45,411 nt of DNA from positions 1-45,411 of the forward strand of contig JAFYMP010000089.1 of the NCBI GenBank assembly GCA_017556585.1. The letters are read 5' to 3'. The DNA is from Bacteroidaceae bacterium (lineage in GTDB: Bacteria; Bacteroidota; Bacteroidia; Bacteroidales; Bacteroidaceae). The position numbers and the translations under genes were made by a program. Positions within the stretch are counted from its first letter, which is position 1. Each line of letters starts with the position of its first letter. The notes under the pieces are model-generated. The model saw only the letters and a program-made list of their open reading frames with translations, was not told where the DNA came from and made no database searches. Shown here one piece after another: positions 43,853-45,411 of the stretch.

Positions 43853-44781
43853 AATTCTATTTTTGATTTGATAATTTCTCTTGCAGTCTCTTTATCTTTT
43901 GCCAATTGTAGGGCAAGTTCTGAAGGCGAACAGAATCTTTTCTCAGCGCGGATATAACTAACAAACTGGAGTGTAAGCGGTTGGAAGTATATATCTTTTG
44001 AAAAGTCTATAATGTGAGCCTCTATTGTACGATTTCCTTCTCCGTTAAATGTAGGCCTGAATCCAATATTTAGCATTGCAGGGTAACTTTTACCTTCTAC
44101 CGTAGCTATAGCGGCATATACACCATTGGCAGGTATCTGCATTAAATCACAGTAAGGACCAAGATTTGCAGTAGGGAAACCCATCTTTCTGCCATTTTGC
44201 AGTCCGTGAACAACTGTGCCGCTTATAGAATATTGATAGCCCAACATTTCGTTGGCTTTTTCTATACTGCCATTAGCAAGTGCACGGCGAATGCGGGAAC
44301 TGCTTATAGGGCTGGAATCATATAGAAGAGCTGTGGCGCCTATCACCTCCATGCCTATTTCATTGCCAATAACCTTATAGTCTTCAATATTGGTACCCTT
44401 CTCGCATCCAAAATGGTGGTCATGGCCCACTAAAAGTGTCTTTACTCCTAATCTTTTTTGTAGAAAGGACTCCATAAATGTGCGTGCATTCATCTGTGAT
44501 AGTTTCTGTGTGAAATGCAGTGGAAAACAGATGTCTGCTACTGTATGTTCCAATTTCTCAATTTTATCTTCCGGAGTAGATAACAGAAGAGGCTTGTAAT
44601 CTGTCTGAAGTACTTGTCTGGGGTGTTCTGGAAAGGTAACAACCATGCTCTTTAAATTGCGTTCATCTGCAATTTTTGCTAACTGCTCTATTAGGTTTAA
44701 ATGACCTAAGTGGACTCCGTCAAAGAAACCCACTGTTGCAGCTATGCCGTTACCTATACTCTGAATACTCTCTATAGTCAT
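43849..44781 (-). CDS. ribF: Bifunctional riboflavin kinase/FAD synthetase
   Basis: RibF makes FMN from riboflavin and then FAD. The 310-residue protein has the nucleotidyl-transferase motif GFFDGVHLGH at 18-27, VTFPEHPRQVL, SSSRIRRALANGSIEKANEMLG, and the riboflavin-kinase domain signature GRKMGFPTANL and NGVYA. Both domains are complete. It heads the reverse-strand ribF-CPBP pair. A reverse-strand TAATTTTG (44801-44808) is a candidate -7 box without a clear -33 box. Confidence 0.96.
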   Translation of the reverse strand: MTIESIQSIGNGIAATVGFFDGVHLGHLNLIEQLAKIADERNLKSMVVTFPEHPRQVLQTDYKPLLLSTPEDKIEKLEHTVADICFPLHFTQKLSQMNARTFMESFLQKRLGVKTLLVGHDHHFGCEKGTNIEDYKVIGNEIGMEVIGATALLYDSSPISSSRIRRALANGSIEKANEMLGYQYSISGTVVHGLQNGRKMGFPTANLGPYCDLMQIPANGVYAAIATVEGKSYPAMLNIGFRPTFNGEGNRTIEAHIIDFSKDIYFQPLTLQFVSYIRAEKRFCSPSELALQLAKDKETAREIIKSKIEL

Positions 44782-44856
44782 TGCTCTTTATATTGTTGTG
44801 CAAAATTAAGCATACATATTTATTTATAGGTGAATGAGCAAAAATATTTTTGAAAA

Positions 44857-44888
44857 TTTGTCAGTTTGAACTACTTGCCTTATCTTTG
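44857..44888 (+). promoter_or_regulatory. Promoter of the tRNA gene
   Basis: TTTG (44857-44860), a 20-bp spacer and TATCTTTG (44881-44888) match the consensus exactly. The tRNA begins 40 nt further on. Confidence 0.65.
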
Positions 44889-44928
44889 CACTCGAAAACG
44901 GAATCAAACTTGTTTGAAGATGTTTCAC

Positions 44929-45002
44929 GGGCTTTTAGCTCAGTCGGTTAGAGCAACAGACTCATAATCTGGAGGTCCTAGGTTCAAGTCCTAGATGGCC
45001 CA
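44929..45002 (+). tRNA. tRNA-Met (anticodon CAT), no encoded CCA
   Basis: A 74-nt cloverleaf can be drawn: acceptor GGGCTTT/ATGGCCC, D stem GCTC/GAGC, anticodon loop CTCATAA with CAT at 44963-44965, T stem CTAGG/CCTAG and discriminator A45002. It resembles the elongator tRNA-Met of Bacteroidota more than the CAT-anticodon isoleucine tRNA, but that identity needs a covariance model. Two pairs are broken: U6-U67 in the acceptor stem and A27-G43 in the anticodon stem. The 3' CCA must be added by enzyme. Its last 20 nt (with the base after it) are repeated at 45135-45154. Confidence 0.85.
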
Positions 45003-45003
45003 C

Positions 45004-45035
45004 AAGAGAATCGCTAACGCGGTTCTCTTTTTTTT
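45004..45035 (+). terminator. tRNA terminator
   Basis: AAGAGAATCGC (45004-45014) pairs with GCGGTTCTCTT (45019-45029) around TAAC, with one G-T pair; a T-run extends to 45035. Confidence 0.8.
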
Positions 45036-45038
45036 GTA

Positions 45039-45134
45039 CTAGGACTTTCACCTTCGGTTATCTCCTTCGTTTACTGTTTGCACCGGCTTCGCCGACAGCA
45101 AACACGAAGTCGATGGGTCTCTTCGAGACAAATC
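45039..45134 (+). repeat. 96-bp triple-hairpin repeat, copy A
   Basis: The block starts with CTAGGACTT, the reverse complement of the tRNA T-arm region. It holds three hairpins: ACC-TTC-GGT (45050-45058); CTTCGT + GTTTGC with CGGC-TTC-GCCG and GCAAAC + ACGAAG (45065-45109, with a 5-nt bulge); and GTCTC-TTC-GAGAC (45117-45129). No open reading frame of note. Confidence 0.8.
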
Positions 45135-45154
45135 TCAAGTCCTAGATGGCCCAC
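45135..45154 (+). repeat. Repeated 3' fragment of the tRNA gene
   Basis: Twenty bases identical to 44984-45003 (T-arm 3' half, acceptor strand, discriminator and next base). It resembles the tRNA-end duplications left by tRNA-targeting elements. Confidence 0.75.
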
Positions 45155-45156
45155 TT

Positions 45157-45188
45157 AAGGAAACTGTTTCGGCAGTTTCCTTTTTTTT
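45157..45188 (+). terminator. Second terminator hairpin, different in sequence
   Basis: AAGGAAACTG (45157-45166) pairs with CAGTTTCCTT (45173-45182), with T67-G72 closing a TTCG loop; a T-run extends to 45188. The stem shares structure but not sequence with the first terminator. Confidence 0.75.
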
Positions 45189-45193
45189 ATGTT

Positions 45194-45289
45194 CTAGGAC
45201 TTTCACCTACGGTTATCTCCTTCGTTTATTGTTTGCACCGGCTTCGCCGACAGCAAACACGAAGTCGATGGGTCTCTTCGAGACAAATC
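45194..45289 (+). repeat. 96-bp triple-hairpin repeat, copy B
   Basis: Nearly identical to copy A at 155 bp offset. Differences I see are a triloop change (ACC-TAC-GGT, 45205-45213) and one C to T in the bulge; both leave stems intact. The match stops exactly at 45289, where sequence like an insertion-sequence end starts. Confidence 0.8.
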
Positions 45290-45411
45290 GGCTCAGTAGC
45301 AAAAAGGTGTGGTAAATTTGTTCAAAATTGTATCTTTGTAGTTATGAAAACAAAGATATTGGAACAATTAGCTCGTATAGTACTTCCTAGTGAGATATTG
45401 GAGCGTTTTGA
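45290..45411 (+). mobile_element. Left part of a probable ISL3/ISAon1-type insertion sequence (cut by window)
   Basis: The repeat B match ends at 45289 and new sequence begins GGCTCAGTAGCAAAAAGG, whose first bases resemble ISL3-family ends (GGCTC..). A transposase-like reading frame follows at 45344. Only the left end is visible, so inverted repeats and target duplication cannot be checked here. An 8-bp target copy GACAAATC (45282-45289) is predicted on the far side if it is ISL3-like. Confidence 0.45.
45344..45411 (+). CDS. Transposase N-terminal fragment (ISAon1-type, cut by window end)
   Basis: The 22 visible codons read MKTKILEQLARIVLPSEILE and on, resembling the N-terminus of the short first reading frame of ISAon1-type elements (a LxxLxxxxLPxEILExF pattern recalled from that family). 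The frame is open at the window's edge. TATCTTTG at 45331-45338 is a -7 box ending 5 nt before the ATG, so the message would be nearly leaderless. Identity rests on a short stretch and is tentative. Confidence 0.45.
   Translation, partial: MKTKILEQLARIVLPSEILERF

Noticed and set aside
44929..45289. Integrated phage or conjugative element attachment site
   Set aside because: A tRNA 3' duplication is present but no integrase or element genes are between the copies; only 151 bp separate them. Kept as a repeat instead.
45114..45348. Tiny frames in the hairpin blocks (MGLFETNLKS and MGLFETNRLSSKKVW)
   Set aside because: 10-15 codons only, no conservation beyond the repeat itself, and the second depends on the IS junction.
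1..45411. CRISPR array, toxin-antitoxin or restriction system
   Set aside because: No regularly spaced short repeats and no matching gene families were seen on either strand.

Overview
The window is a stretch of a Bacteroidales chromosome (phylum Bacteroidota). The evidence is the recurrent promoter octamer TAnnTTTG, partnered 19-22 bp upstream by TTG/TTTG; the near absence of Shine-Dalgarno sequences; a tRNA without an encoded CCA; and gene neighbourhoods I associate with Bacteroides and relatives: argR-GNAT-argG-argC-argD, nadK // pdxJ-exbB-exbD-tonB, DUF1599-DoxX-tpiA-SPOR-folE, AlkD-Fur-purA, and topA-aroK-argB. Most of it is conserved housekeeping sequence. The accessory-looking material is at the two ends and around 28-33 kb.

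Layout. 2-3323: the 3' part of a large MG2/plug-like surface protein, then a TPR lipoprotein with a transmembrane segment and a C-terminal helix-turn-helix. 3440-8075: an arginine operon (argR, an N-acetyltransferase, argG, a small PspC protein, argC, argD), whose end overlaps the convergent nadK. 9122-12308: pdxJ, the ExbB-ExbD-TonB energy-transducing complex and a DJ-1 family protein. 12322-18832: recG, an M23/LysM peptidase, a DUF1599 protein, a DoxX/thioredoxin-like membrane protein, tpiA, a SPOR protein and folE, converging on dnaG. 21040-27982: an AraC-like regulator, an AlkD-like protein, a Fur-family repressor, purA, a YugP-type peptidase, hisS and tex. 28085-34656: ruvB, a short MG-domain protein, a divergent TonB-dependent receptor, an SpmA-SpmB fusion and ybeY. 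34661-43045: a giant TPR protein with its beta-barrel partner, topA, aroK and argB. 43040-44781: a reverse-strand ribF-CPBP pair.

The right end (44857-45411) is the most unusual region. A tRNA-Met(CAT) gene is followed by two units of about 155 bp. Each unit has the last 20 nt of the tRNA region, a terminator hairpin whose sequence differs between units, and a near-identical 96-bp block of three TTC/TAC-triloop hairpins. The second block breaks off where an apparent insertion sequence begins, with ISL3/ISAon1-like end and reading frame, cut by the window edge.

A second candidate novelty is a pair of related repeats of about 83 bp, upstream of pdxJ (8953-9036) and ruvB (27997-28078). Each is bounded by two copies of a promoter octamer and encloses a palindrome whose arms differ in sequence between copies while pairing is kept. 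Three genes (1689, 28085, 45344) start only 5-6 nt after a promoter octamer, suggesting leaderless or nearly leaderless mRNAs. Arginine synthesis is split between the argR operon and a distant argB. Energy transduction (TonB complex) and its outer-membrane client (the receptor at 30953-32851) are both present but not adjacent.
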